Under the pieces are notes generated by a model, which was not told where the DNA came from, ran no database searches, and was given only the letters and a program-made list of their open reading frames with translations. This document shows, in pieces, positions 63,881 to 64,000 of a DNA stretch of 64,000 nucleotides. The stretch is taken from positions 1,463,498 through 1,527,497 of the forward strand of contig CH002567.1 of NCBI GenBank assembly GCA_000149265.1. Reading direction: 5' to 3'. Made by a program: the position numbers and the translations under genes. Each line of letters begins with the position of its first letter. Positions within the stretch are counted from its first letter, which is position 1. Source of the stretch: Ciona savignyi. Its lineage: Eukaryota > Chordata > Ascidiacea > Phlebobranchia > Cionidae.

Positions 63881-64000
63881 CTGAAAAGTTTAAAATATAA
63901 ATTGATGAATCATGCATGGAAACATAATGATAAAGTATATACACTAAAGTTACCTAATTCTTTTCCTATATGCTGCTTGAAAATTGTTATGGATATTTAA

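Noticed and set aside
1..64000. CRISPR arrays, rRNA genes or bacterial operons
   Set aside because: Nothing of the kind is seen; the window is intron-bearing animal DNA. The only short-unit array is the 23-bp repeat at 59124-59260, which has no spacers.

Overview
The window looks like nuclear DNA of a solitary ascidian, most likely Ciona. It is AT-rich, its genes have many small GT-AG introns, and it is crowded with one tRNA-derived SINE family plus small DNA transposons. The encoded proteins are chordate or animal types. The species call is inference; no search was run. All gene models were assembled by eye, requiring every splice junction to be GT-AG and to keep one reading frame.

Layout: (1) 2349-8809, minus strand: a complete nine-exon class A peptide GPCR (399 aa). 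(2) 10653-14109, plus strand: a small four-exon secreted peptide precursor (109 aa) with eight clustered cysteines and a C-terminal Gly-Lys. (3) 14374-20112, minus strand: complete six-exon ADP-dependent glucokinase (491 aa), convergent with the peptide gene. (4) 20113-27900: gene-poor, with SINE copies and no convincing gene. (5) 27923-42237, plus strand: a 30-exon secreted protein (1614 aa) with 28 recognisable thrombospondin type 1 repeats, a cysteine-rich N-terminal region and a penta-arginine near the C-terminus. (6) 43923-53466, minus strand: an eleven-exon homologue of human C1orf198 (DUF4706-type), 368 aa. (7) 54458-63880, minus strand: the last nine exons of eIF2A; its 5' exons lie beyond the right edge.

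The genes show no shared pathway. Two are secreted or extracellular-matrix type, one is a receptor, one an ER-type glycolytic kinase, one a translation factor and one of unknown function. Pairs 1/2 and 3/5 are divergent; pairs 2/3 and 5/6 are convergent. Genes 6 and 7 are co-directional but about 1 kb apart.

Mobile DNA fills most introns and gaps: at least 30 SINE copies or fragments, several hAT-like families with 8-bp target duplications (two cases of nesting), two TTAA-flanked piggyBac-like elements, and long-TIR MITEs. In the GPCR and multi-TSR genes, a SINE tail lies directly at a 3' splice site.
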